Shown one piece after another: positions 7,410-14,265 of a DNA stretch of 20,109 nucleotides. The DNA comes from Chloroflexota bacterium (GTDB lineage: Bacteria; Chloroflexota; UBA5177; JANWHV01). The notes under the pieces are model-generated. The model made no database searches. It saw only the letters and a program-made list of their open reading frames with translations, and was not told where the DNA came from. The stretch is taken from assembly GCA_025450375.1 (NCBI GenBank), contig JANWHO010000235.1, forward strand, positions 1 to 20,109, written 5' to 3'. Position 1 is the first letter of the stretch; every line of letters begins with the position of its first letter. The translations under genes were made by a program, and so were the position numbers.

Positions 7410-8206
7410 ACTCGTGCGCCGCCCACGGTACCGCTGCTGCCGAGATAGGCCCGCACCACCTCCGGGTTCGCCCGATGGTCCGCCAGCGTCCCTTCGGCCA
7501 GCGTGCGGCCTTCCGCCATGACGATGACCAGATCGCACAGCCGTTCCACCACGTTCAGATTGTGCTCTACCAGGAGCAGGGTCAGGCCCTGATCGCGCAA
7601 TTCGCGAATGTGCCCCTCAATGCGATCGATCAGCGCCGGATTGACACCCGCCATGGGCTCGTCAAGGAGCAAGAGCTTCGGGCGCGCCATCACCGCGCGA
7701 GCCAGTTCCAGCAGCCGTTTCTGGCCCCCGCTCAGGGTTTCGGCCCAATCGTTGCGCAGCGCGTCCAGGCCAAAGTTCGATAATATCTGTCGCGCCTGGT
7801 CCACCAACGTGCGTTCCCGCGCCTTGATGGCACGGCGCCGGAAGAGCGCGCCCCAGAGCGTTTCATCGATCTGGCCCGTGGCGGCCACCAGCACATTCTC
7901 CAGCACGGTCAAACGCGCGAACTCCCGCGAAAGCTGAAAGGTCCTTAATAATCCTTGCCGCGCCATCTGGGCAGGTGACCAGCCGCTGGTATCCATCCCC
8001 GCGTACCGCACCAGTCCATGCTGGAGCTTCAGCGCCCCACCCACCACATTGATGGCGGTGGTCTTTCCGGCGCCATTGGGGCCAATAAGCCCACTGATGG
8101 ATCCCGCGGGCACGCTGAAGGTGCAATCCTGTACGGCCTGCACCCCACCGAATGCATGGGAGATATGCTCAACGTGCAGGATAGGCGGCTCACTTGCTGA
8201 TTGCAT
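7406..8206 (-). CDS. livG: LivG-type ABC transporter ATP-binding protein
   Basis: This is the second ATPase of the Liv-type importer, 266 residues. It has Walker A GPNGAGKT (42-49), ABC signature LSGGQKRLLELARAVM, Walker B LLLLDEPMAGVNP and the switch histidine in LLLVEHNLNVVERLCDLVIVM. The stretch after Walker A and the closing NPEVVRAYLG are characteristic of LivG. The ATG at 8206 lies 17 bases inside the LivM-type gene, and its stop overlaps the LivF start by four bases, so the subunits are translated from one message. Confidence 0.94.
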   Translation of the reverse strand: MQSASEPPILHVEHISHAFGGVQAVQDCTFSVPAGSISGLIGPNGAGKTTAINVVGGALKLQHGLVRYAGMDTSGWSPAQMARQGLLRTFQLSREFARLTVLENVLVAATGQIDETLWGALFRRRAIKARERTLVDQARQILSNFGLDALRNDWAETLSGGQKRLLELARAVMARPKLLLLDEPMAGVNPALIDRIEGHIRELRDQGLTLLLVEHNLNVVERLCDLVIVMAEGRTLAEGTLADHRANPEVVRAYLGSSGTVGGARV

Positions 8207-9197
8207 GGATGCTCTTCCTCGCTTCCCGATCGCGCGCCGGCTGTTCGAAGTAGAGGCGCCTCCGCTCGGGCAGCACCCCCTGTGGACGGAAGTAAATGAC
8301 CAGGATCACCACGGCGCCAATCGCGATGTTGCGGAAGGCGCCAAGCAGCTCGGGATGGCCGGGTACCTGAGGCAGCAGCCCGGTGCCCTCAATGATCACG
8401 ATGCGTACCAGCAGCGCCCCCAGAATGGCGCCAAAGATGTTTCCCCGCCCGCCGACCAGAAGCGCGGTAAAGACGATGACGGTCTCGATGATCGCCCAAC
8501 CACTGGTATTCATCGCCCCAATGAACTCAATCGTCAACGCACCGCCGATACCCGCGTAGGCGCAGGCGAGGATGACCGAGGTCAAGCGCAGGCGGAAGGT
8601 CGGCTTTCCGAAGGTCGAGGCGACATCCGGATCCGCGCGCACGGCCCGCAGCGCGCGGCCAAAGGGCGAACGCTCTATACAGTAGGCGATGACCAATAAG
8701 ATCACGATCACGACCGCGGCGAGCGGGATAAACACGTAGACGTAGGAATTGGGGTCGGTATTGAAGGTTGTGGAGAGAGGTTGCGGAACGCCGACGATCC
8801 CCTGGGTACCATCGAACAGGTTGGAAAAATTGGACACCAGATTCCAGGCAATGGTCCACACCGCGACCATGACGATGGCCAGGTAGTCACTGCGCAGCCG
8901 CCGGACGGCCAGGAGGCCGACCAGGCCGCCAAGCAACCCCGCCGCGGCGGCCCCCACGAGCAGATCGAGGGGGAACGGCCAGTTAAGCCCCAGAATATAG
9001 TAGATTTCCGAACCTGGCGTCGATGGCCCCAGCGCGGTCACGCCCGCGAAGTAGGCGCCGGTGGCCATGAAGGTGACGAAGGCGAAATCCAGAATGCCGG
9101 TCATGCCGAACGAGATGTTCAGGCCGAGGGTGAACGTGCAGTAAATAAGGAAATAGGCGGCAAGGTTGGCAATGTAGTAGCCGGTGCTGGATGTCAT
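8190..9197 (-). CDS. livM: LivM-type ABC transporter permease
   Basis: This inner-membrane permease of the Liv-type importer has 335 residues and multiple hydrophobic helices. The family signature near the N-terminus reads GLNISFGMTGILDFAFV, followed later by RSDYLAIVMVA, the cytoplasmic coupling loop SPFGRALRAVRADPDVA, and the C-terminal LVGGRGNIFGAILGALLV and FRPQGVLPER. The ATG at 9197 is four bases after the LivH-type stop, and its 3' end overlaps the LivG-type gene. It forms the translocation pore with the LivH-type subunit. Confidence 0.93.
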   Translation of the reverse strand: MTSSTGYYIANLAAYFLIYCTFTLGLNISFGMTGILDFAFVTFMATGAYFAGVTALGPSTPGSEIYYILGLNWPFPLDLLVGAAAAGLLGGLVGLLAVRRLRSDYLAIVMVAVWTIAWNLVSNFSNLFDGTQGIVGVPQPLSTTFNTDPNSYVYVFIPLAAVVIVILLVIAYCIERSPFGRALRAVRADPDVASTFGKPTFRLRLTSVILACAYAGIGGALTIEFIGAMNTSGWAIIETVIVFTALLVGGRGNIFGAILGALLVRIVIIEGTGLLPQVPGHPELLGAFRNIAIGAVVILVIYFRPQGVLPERRRLYFEQPARDREARKSIHAISK

Positions 9198-9201
9198 CGC
9201 C

Positions 9202-10089
9202 CTATGCCTTTCCCACTACGCCAAGCAGCCCCTGCGGCCGGAAGAGCAAGATCAGCACGAGGATCACGAAGGCGGTGTCCAGTTTATATTGCGATGGGAA
9301 AAAAGCGGCCGAGACCTCGACGGCGAGGCCGATCACCAGGGCGCCAAGCATCGCCCCATAGGGTTTGCCTATGCCGCCTAGAATCACCGCCGCGAAGATG
9401 ACAAAGAGAAAGGTAACCCCGAGGCTGGAATCAAAAGTCACCACGTTGAGGGCCAGGACGCCGCCGCCCAGCCCGGCAAGCACGCCGGAGATGATCCAGA
9501 CAAGGGCGGTGATCCGTTCGGTGGGGATGCCGCTCACGGCCGCCAGGCTCGTATCATCGGACATCGCGCGCATGGCCTTGCCTACCTTTGTCCGGGTCAG
9601 CAGCAGGTGGATGGCGATCATCATCGCCACCGCGATCCCGATGATCCCGAGTTGGTTAGCGGTAAGACTCAGCGGGCCCACGTTGACCGGCGACTCCAGC
9701 CCAACATTGTATTCCTTATACTCCGCGCCCCAAATCGCCAGGATGCTATTGGACATGATAAGCGAGAGGCCAAAGGTGATGATCAGGATGTACACCACCG
9801 GCCCTCCTCGCCGCGCGAAGGGGTCGAGAATGACCTGACTGATCACCAGGGCAACCACTCCCACCAGCAGGCTGCCCATGACGAGCGATAGCCAAATGTT
9901 CCAGCCCAGCGCGCCGTTGAAGGTCCAGGTGAGATAGGCTCCCAGGGTGAGAAAATCACCATACGCGAAATTGGCGTAGTTCGTGATCCCAAATTGCAGC
10001 GTCAATCCCACGGCGCTCAGGGCCAGCACGGACGCGGTAACCAGGCCGAAACCGATTGACAGCACGAAGAGGTGCATCGAAATCACCAC
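9202..10089 (-). CDS. livH: LivH-type ABC transporter permease
   Basis: This is the partner permease of the Liv-type importer, 295 residues with about eight membrane segments. Recognisable features are GLTLQFGITNYANFAYGDFLTLGAY near the N-terminus, the coupling-helix region GKAMRAMSDDTSLAAVSGI, and AAVILGGIGKPYGAMLGALVIG plus FRPQGLLG at the end. The GTG at 10089 is preferred because GGGAG lies six bases upstream; the ATG four codons later lacks a binding site. It begins 20 bases after the stop of the UroD-like gene, so that gene is probably the first of the operon. Confidence 0.92.
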   Translation of the reverse strand: MVISMHLFVLSIGFGLVTASVLALSAVGLTLQFGITNYANFAYGDFLTLGAYLTWTFNGALGWNIWLSLVMGSLLVGVVALVISQVILDPFARRGGPVVYILIITFGLSLIMSNSILAIWGAEYKEYNVGLESPVNVGPLSLTANQLGIIGIAVAMMIAIHLLLTRTKVGKAMRAMSDDTSLAAVSGIPTERITALVWIISGVLAGLGGGVLALNVVTFDSSLGVTFLFVIFAAVILGGIGKPYGAMLGALVIGLAVEVSAAFFPSQYKLDTAFVILVLILLFRPQGLLGVVGKA

Positions 10090-10109
10090 GCGAAACTCCC
10101 GATTCCCGC

Positions 10110-11078
10110 TTACACCGCGGCCCGTAAGGCCAGTAGATTACGCTCCGGCGCGCTGATGGGCACCACGCATCCCGGGGCCACGATTAACCGCCTGCCTCCG
10201 GTCCGCGCGATAGACTCCCGTACCTGCGCCGCGACAGCCTCGGCATCCGAGGACACCAGGGGATGGTTGCGGCCCACGCCGCCCACCAAACAACGAATGG
10301 TCCGATCCAGCGCGTCACCAAGCGAGGGAGGCGTGTCCCGGTCCTCCCAGTTCACCGCGTCGATAGGATAGCGATCGGCCAGCGCGAAATCCGGATCCCC
10401 GCCATGCAGATGGAGGACGATGCCCCAGGAGTCACGCCGGAGCGCTTCCAGCACCTTCATGTCGTAGGGGACGCCGAACCGCTCATAGAGGTCCCGCGGA
10501 AAGGCGGCATTGGCCAGTTGCGTGGCGAAGAAGAACCCATCGGCGCCGTTTCGCAGGCACGCCTGCCCGAAGGCAATCGCATCATCCGCCAGGCGATTCA
10601 GCGCTCGATGAAGGGCATGCTCGTCGGCGAGGAATGGCGGACTCAACGTGCCACCGACCAGCTTCGCCGCCGTGGCAAGCGGGGAGAAAAGGGTCTGAAT
10701 GATCGGCGTATCGGGGCCGAGAGCGGCGCGCACCCCCTTAACCACCGCCACCTGTTCCCCGAGCACGCCGCCCTCGGGCGAGACAACCGGCAACCGCGCC
10801 AGGTCAGCGGGACTCTTGACGGGCCCCGTAACATACCGCGTGGTGCCGAGATCATCAGTTGAAGGCTCAACCTCCACTCCATAGTCGAGGACGGAGTACA
10901 TGCCGGTTGGCATCAATTTGACCAGATCAAGGTCAAAACGCCGCTGGAAATCGACGGTCGCCGCTACCAGAAGATCAACCGTGTGATCCCGGCCGGGAAA
11001 GTGCTGCCAGAAGCTGACGGGCGGACGATCAACCGGAAGGCCCTTGAACGCTGCTTCAAGCCGGGTGCGATGAGACAT
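10110..11078 (-). CDS. Uroporphyrinogen decarboxylase/MtaA-MtbA superfamily protein
   Basis: This 322-residue TIM-barrel protein belongs to the superfamily that contains heme-pathway HemE and zinc-dependent corrinoid/CoM methyltransferases. Visible signatures are the N-terminal SHRTRLEAAFKGLPVDRPPVSFW, FSPLATAAKL, NGADGFFFATQ, HLHGG (H223, H225), NWEDRDT and APGCVVPISAPERNL (C304). The canonical methyltransferase zinc site is H-x-C plus a distal Cys; here it is H-x-H plus Cys. It lacks the HemE N-terminal arginine signature, so porphyrin decarboxylation is unlikely. The ATG at 11078 is chosen because homology starts there. Its position immediately before a Liv importer suggests a methyl- or carboxyl-removing step on the imported compound, which is inference. 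Confidence 0.85.
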   Translation of the reverse strand: MSHRTRLEAAFKGLPVDRPPVSFWQHFPGRDHTVDLLVAATVDFQRRFDLDLVKLMPTGMYSVLDYGVEVEPSTDDLGTTRYVTGPVKSPADLARLPVVSPEGGVLGEQVAVVKGVRAALGPDTPIIQTLFSPLATAAKLVGGTLSPPFLADEHALHRALNRLADDAIAFGQACLRNGADGFFFATQLANAAFPRDLYERFGVPYDMKVLEALRRDSWGIVLHLHGGDPDFALADRYPIDAVNWEDRDTPPSLGDALDRTIRCLVGGVGRNHPLVSSDAEAVAAQVRESIARTGGRRLIVAPGCVVPISAPERNLLALRAAV

Positions 11079-11099
11079 GCTCGTCAATGTTGTTCCACC

Positions 11100-11121
11100 T
11101 GTCGCGGGCTTCGCCGCGACA
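11100..11121 (-). repeat. GC-rich hairpin in the leader of the UroD-like gene
   Basis: TGTCGCGG (11100-11107) and CCGCGACA (11114-11121) are perfect inverted repeats around a 6-base loop, 22 bases upstream of the ATG. On the minus strand AGGTGG follows directly. It may affect initiation at, or the stability of, the long transporter message. Confidence 0.6.
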
Positions 11122-11263
11122 CCGTGCTCGGGCCAACTCGCTGCCATCAGTTGCTCTCCCGCGATGTGGCATGGGGTGTGACCCCGTACGCCTTCTTCTC
11201 CATCCCCCAATCGGGGCATCTACCGCCATCCTTTCCCCGTGTCCCTTCCGAAGACCCACCTCT

Positions 11264-11283
11264 ACTCATAGGGGTATATGAGT
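11264..11283. promoter_or_regulatory. Operator-like palindrome upstream of the UroD-Liv block
   Basis: ACTCATA (11264-11270) and TATGAGT (11277-11283) are perfect inverted repeats separated by GGGGTA. The site lies between the 3' end of the second gntR gene and the start of the UroD-like gene, the expected place for the control region of the minus-strand operon. It shares GTATAT with the inverted repeat near 12056. No strong -35/-10 pair was found beside it. The rest of the 224-base gap shows nothing else I can support except the hairpin at 11100. Confidence 0.4.
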
Positions 11284-11302
11284 TGAGATCGCTGCTGGGT
11301 GG

Positions 11303-12049
11303 TCATAGGTCAGTACCCACCCGCGCGAGCATGAGGCCCGACATCTTGCGTGCGGGAGTGGTCAAGTTTGTCGAGAGAAGCTCCTTGTTGGAGAGTAGGC
11401 TGTCGATCACCATGATCTGCGATGCGTGGGTATGCGCGACTACGACCTTGCGGGCAAGTTCCTCATCGCCCCGCATAATTGCCCTGACGAGATCCTGGTG
11501 CTCCCGCACAATTTCGTCAGAGCGCGAGGTGAGCGCGAGGCCCAGGTAATACAGCCGCTCCATATGGTCGAGCACCTGTTCGAGTGCCGCGGCAAGGCGC
11601 TTGTTCCCTCCGGCTCTGGCAATAATCGCATGGAACCGGGTGTTCGCGCTGAGAAACTGGGTGATGCTGGCGGGATCCCGCGGATCGTAGCCGATTTTGC
11701 TTAGCTCAACGAGGGCTTGCAATTGACCGGCGTCGGTACCTTGCGCTGCCAGGCGTGCGGCCTCGCCTTCGAGGAGAATGCGTAACGAGAACCAATCACG
11801 CACGTCATTGAGCGTAACCGGCGCCACACGATAGCGACATCGCGCCGGTAACTCAACCAGCCCTTCGCGCTGCAGCCACCCAAGTGCATCACGGACGGGC
11901 GTCTTGCTCAAGGACAGTTCCGCCGCAAGTTGTCCTTCGGTAAACGGCATGCCAGGCGGCATGTCGAGATTGAGGATTCGGCGCTTTATCGCCTGATATG
12001 CCGCCTCGTTCAGCATACGGCGTGCCGTTGGCATTATGACCGTCTTCAC
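11303..12049 (-). CDS. GntR family transcriptional regulator, FCD subfamily
   Basis: This 248-residue regulator has a winged helix-turn-helix (about 12-78; EGQLAAELSLSKTPVRDALGWLQREGLV) and an FCD ligand-binding domain (about 84-225). Of the usual metal ligands, His140, His184 and His206 are present, but the Asp of the D-x-x-FH motif is Asn136 (NTRFH), so metal binding may be altered. The start is GTG at 12049; an ATG at 12034 (MPTARR) is a reasonable alternative, and neither has a clear ribosome site. A near-consensus promoter and a large inverted repeat lie immediately upstream. It sits between the CoA-transferase and the UroD-Liv block, all on the minus strand, and could control either or the divergent amidohydrolase operon. 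Confidence 0.92.
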   Translation of the reverse strand: MKTVIMPTARRMLNEAAYQAIKRRILNLDMPPGMPFTEGQLAAELSLSKTPVRDALGWLQREGLVELPARCRYRVAPVTLNDVRDWFSLRILLEGEAARLAAQGTDAGQLQALVELSKIGYDPRDPASITQFLSANTRFHAIIARAGGNKRLAAALEQVLDHMERLYYLGLALTSRSDEIVREHQDLVRAIMRGDEELARKVVVAHTHASQIMVIDSLLSNKELLSTNLTTPARKMSGLMLARVGTDL

Positions 12050-12055
12050 TCCGGC

Positions 12056-12101
12056 ACTAGTTTAGTATATCCAGATCGAACGAACGATATATTAAACTGG
12101 T
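12056..12101. promoter_or_regulatory. Large imperfect inverted repeat, probable GntR operator
   Basis: ACTAGTTTAGTATATC (12056-12071) and GATATATTAAACTGGT (12086-12101) are 16-bp arms that match in reverse complement at 14 of 16 positions, spaced by 14 bases. The region is markedly AT-rich for this DNA. The right arm contains the -10 box of the gntR promoter and the left arm lies just before the start codon, so a bound dimer pair would block transcription. Autoregulation is inferred from position. Confidence 0.6.
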
Positions 12102-12118
12102 ATGATTAGTATTGTCAA
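12090..12118 (-). promoter_or_regulatory. Sigma-70-like promoter of the second gntR gene
   Basis: On the minus strand TTGACA (12118-12113) is followed after exactly 17 bases by TTAATA (12095-12090). The -35 hexamer is perfect and the -10 is acceptable. The predicted transcript would begin about 35 bases before the GTG start. Confidence 0.6.
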
Positions 12119-12127
12119 ATGCACCAA

Positions 12128-12193
12128 ATTTCATCTTCGCTAGCATGAAATAAGATACGCATTTGGGCAAAAGGGGATCCAGCAAACTGGATC
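12128..12193. repeat. Two small stem-loops upstream of the gntR promoter
   Basis: ATTTCAT (12128-12134) pairs perfectly with ATGAAAT (12145-12151), and CCAAAT/ATTTGG (12125-12130 and 12161-12166) flank it. GATCCA (12176-12181) pairs with TGGATC (12188-12193). These lie upstream of the -35 box and may be further regulator sites. The rest of the 297-base gap down to 12346 holds repeat copy 2 and nothing else I can support. Confidence 0.4.
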
Positions 12194-12218
12194 GTGGAAG
12201 TGAAAGGGAGATGCTCGC

Positions 12219-12268
12219 GCTCCCAGGCGGCGTCTTCCGGCGGCTACAATGGTGGTACAGTATGGATC
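12219..12268 (-). repeat. 50-bp intergenic repeat, copy 2
   Basis: This is the best-preserved copy: 39 of 50 bases match copy 1 and 32 of 50 match copy 3, both without gaps. It lies between the 3' end of the CoA-transferase gene and the promoter of the second gntR gene. It shares GCTCCCAGGC at one end, and GGATCAC at the other, with copy 3. Confidence 0.7.
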
Positions 12269-12346
12269 ACATAATCCAGGTATGCCCCGCGAAATGAGCG
12301 GTCCCTGAGCAGGAGCGTACCACATCTTCGCCCGCGGCCCAGGCGT

Positions 12347-13951
12347 TTAGGTGGCAGCACTTACCTGGGTGGGGCGACCCATCGGTTCATCGGTAAAGAT
12401 GCGCGGGTCCATGGCACATAGGGCGTCGGAGACCCGCACCCCATCCGGCAGATGCGCCAGCACCTGGGTGAGCAGGTCGATCCCCGGCGCGATCTCCACA
12501 ACCATGAGTCCGTCCTCCTCCAGGCGCAGGACGCAGCGCTCCGTGATGTAGAGCACCTCCTGGCGCCGCTCACGGGCAAACCGGCCATTGAATGTGATCT
12601 GCGAGACCGCGTCGACGAACTTCCGATGACGGCCTTCCCGCACGATACGCAACCTGCCGCCCGATGCCTCCACCTCAAGTCCTCCACTCGTGAAGCTCAA
12701 GAGGTACACCACTTTACGCGTCGATTGGGTGATGTCGATGAAGCCGCCGCACCCCACGGTCCGCCCGTTGAGCTTGCTGGCGTTGACGCTTCCGGTAGGG
12801 TCGACTTCCGCCGCGCCCATGAAGGCAACATCCAGCCCGCCCCCGGTGTAGAAATCGAACTGATAGGCGTGATCGATGATCGCGGTGGCGTTGAATCCAC
12901 AGCCGAAGTCCACCCCGCCGAGTGGGATTCCGCCAATCACCCCCGACTCGATGGTCAGGATGAAGGTCGAGGCCAGTCCTTCCTCGGCCGCGACCGGACC
13001 GATGGTGTCGCCGGGGATGCCGGTGCCCAGATTCACCACGGCGCCCGGCGGGATTTCCAGCACCCCACGCCGTCCGATCAGTTTCCGGACGCCCATCGGG
13101 AGTGGCGTATGCGCTCGTTCCGGAGTACGTATAGCTCCCGAGAGAGCGGGATGATACCCGTAGCTCGATGTCTGCCGGTGGTAGCGGTCGGGCTCGGAGC
13201 AGGGGACGAGGTAGTCGACCAGGATACCCGGCACTTCCACCGACTTGGGAGGCAGGGTGCCCGCCCTGGCCATGTATTTGACCTGCGCCACCACTTTACC
13301 GCCGCGCGCGCGTGCCGCCTGCGCGATGGAGATTGCCTCGAGCACGACGGCCTCTTCCTCCATGGACAGGTTGCCGTCCTCATCGGCTGTCGTCGCTCGC
13401 ATAATAGCCAGGTCGTAGGGGATGGGGAGATACCGCAGATACTCTCGCCCGCCGATGGTCACGAGCTCGATCAGGTCGTCGCCCGATTCCCGGGCGCGCC
13501 GATTGATTTTGCCGCCGTCCTGGCGGGGGTCGAGGAAGGTGTGCAAGCCGATGGGCGTGATCACCCCAGGCTCGCCGGCGGCGGTGGCGCGGAACAGGTG
13601 GGAGACCTGACCCTGCGGCAGGCAGAATGCCTCCAGTTCCTCGGCGGCAATCAACGCCGACATCCGCGGAGCCATTCCCCAATGTGTCCCAATGATGCGT
13701 CGAAGCAGGCCGGGATGGGCCAGGTGCTCGATCCCTTGCACGCGGTTGCTCTGGCCCGCGGCGTGGAACCAGGTCAGGCCGCGGGGATGGCCCGAGGCCA
13801 GGAACCGGCGCTCGATGGCGGCATAGAGTTCCTCGGCGACCCCCATCATCGAGAAGCCTTCGCTCGCGATGGTCATCCCGTCGTCGATCAAGGCCGCGAT
13901 CTCGTCGGCTGATACGACTCGCGGTTGCCGGGTTCGCGGTGCTGGCGGCAT
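12347..13951 (-). CDS. Family I acyl-CoA:carboxylate CoA-transferase (acetate/propionate CoA-transferase, YdiF/Pct type)
   Basis: This 534-residue cytoplasmic enzyme fuses the alpha and beta halves of a family I CoA-transferase and moves CoA between short-chain acyl-CoAs and free carboxylates. The alpha half (1 to about 260) includes GMTIASEGFSMMGVAEEL and GLHTFLDPRQDGGK. The beta half has VVNLGTGIPGD and the catalytic glutamate in FILTIESGVIGGIPLGG (E335), which forms the glutamyl-CoA thioester. Length is as usual for the Pct/YdiF group. The ATG at 13951 has GGAGGGA about eight bases upstream. It may activate a carboxylic acid produced by the neighbouring pathways. It is divergent from the amidohydrolase operon, sharing a 314-base region. 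Acetate, propionate, lactate or a branched acid are all possible substrates. Confidence 0.93.
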   Translation of the reverse strand: MPPAPRTRQPRVVSADEIAALIDDGMTIASEGFSMMGVAEELYAAIERRFLASGHPRGLTWFHAAGQSNRVQGIEHLAHPGLLRRIIGTHWGMAPRMSALIAAEELEAFCLPQGQVSHLFRATAAGEPGVITPIGLHTFLDPRQDGGKINRRARESGDDLIELVTIGGREYLRYLPIPYDLAIMRATTADEDGNLSMEEEAVVLEAISIAQAARARGGKVVAQVKYMARAGTLPPKSVEVPGILVDYLVPCSEPDRYHRQTSSYGYHPALSGAIRTPERAHTPLPMGVRKLIGRRGVLEIPPGAVVNLGTGIPGDTIGPVAAEEGLASTFILTIESGVIGGIPLGGVDFGCGFNATAIIDHAYQFDFYTGGGLDVAFMGAAEVDPTGSVNASKLNGRTVGCGGFIDITQSTRKVVYLLSFTSGGLEVEASGGRLRIVREGRHRKFVDAVSQITFNGRFARERRQEVLYITERCVLRLEEDGLMVVEIAPGIDLLTQVLAHLPDGVRVSDALCAMDPRIFTDEPMGRPTQVSAAT

Positions 13952-14047
13952 GATTCTTCCCTCCCCAGCCGTGATGTCGGCGGCTCATGTAGTCGTACGT
14001 GTCCCAACCGGTGGCGTCATCTTCTATCGCATGCACTGGAGTTTTGT

Positions 14048-14097
14048 GATCCCCATTGTGCCACGGTCGTGGAAGTCATATACCTCTGCCTGGGAGC
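14048..14097 (+). repeat. 50-bp intergenic repeat, copy 3
   Basis: This copy lies on the opposite strand to the other two. It starts GATCCCCATTGTGCCAC and ends GCCTGGGAGC, matches copy 2 at 32 of 50 bases without gaps, and has exactly the same length. It sits in the 314-base divergent region (13952-14265) between the CoA-transferase and amidohydrolase genes. That region otherwise holds only a doubtful promoter pair (TAGACA at 14149, TAAGAT at 14174, 19-base spacing). Confidence 0.6.
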
Positions 14098-14265
14098 ACA
14101 ACGTAGAGCACAAAACCGCGTACGTCCAGTTCCAGCACCCCGCCAGGATAGACAGGGTGGCCCCACGATCGAGTAAGATGGTACCGACATTCTACGGGGC
14201 ACCGCACGGTCTGAACCCAGTGTGCATCGACAATGCATATATGGCGCATAACGGGGGCGACATCG

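Noticed and set aside
12316..12346. Possible fourth degenerate copy of the 50-bp repeat (CGTACCAC then CCCGCGG)
   Set aside because: Only short blocks match and the spacing differs; it is not distinguishable from chance.
12452..13912. A 486-codon open frame on the + strand, antisense to the CoA-transferase
   Set aside because: The minus-strand frame has clear CoA-transferase motifs and a good ribosome site. The antisense frame is a product of high GC and shows no recognisable domain.
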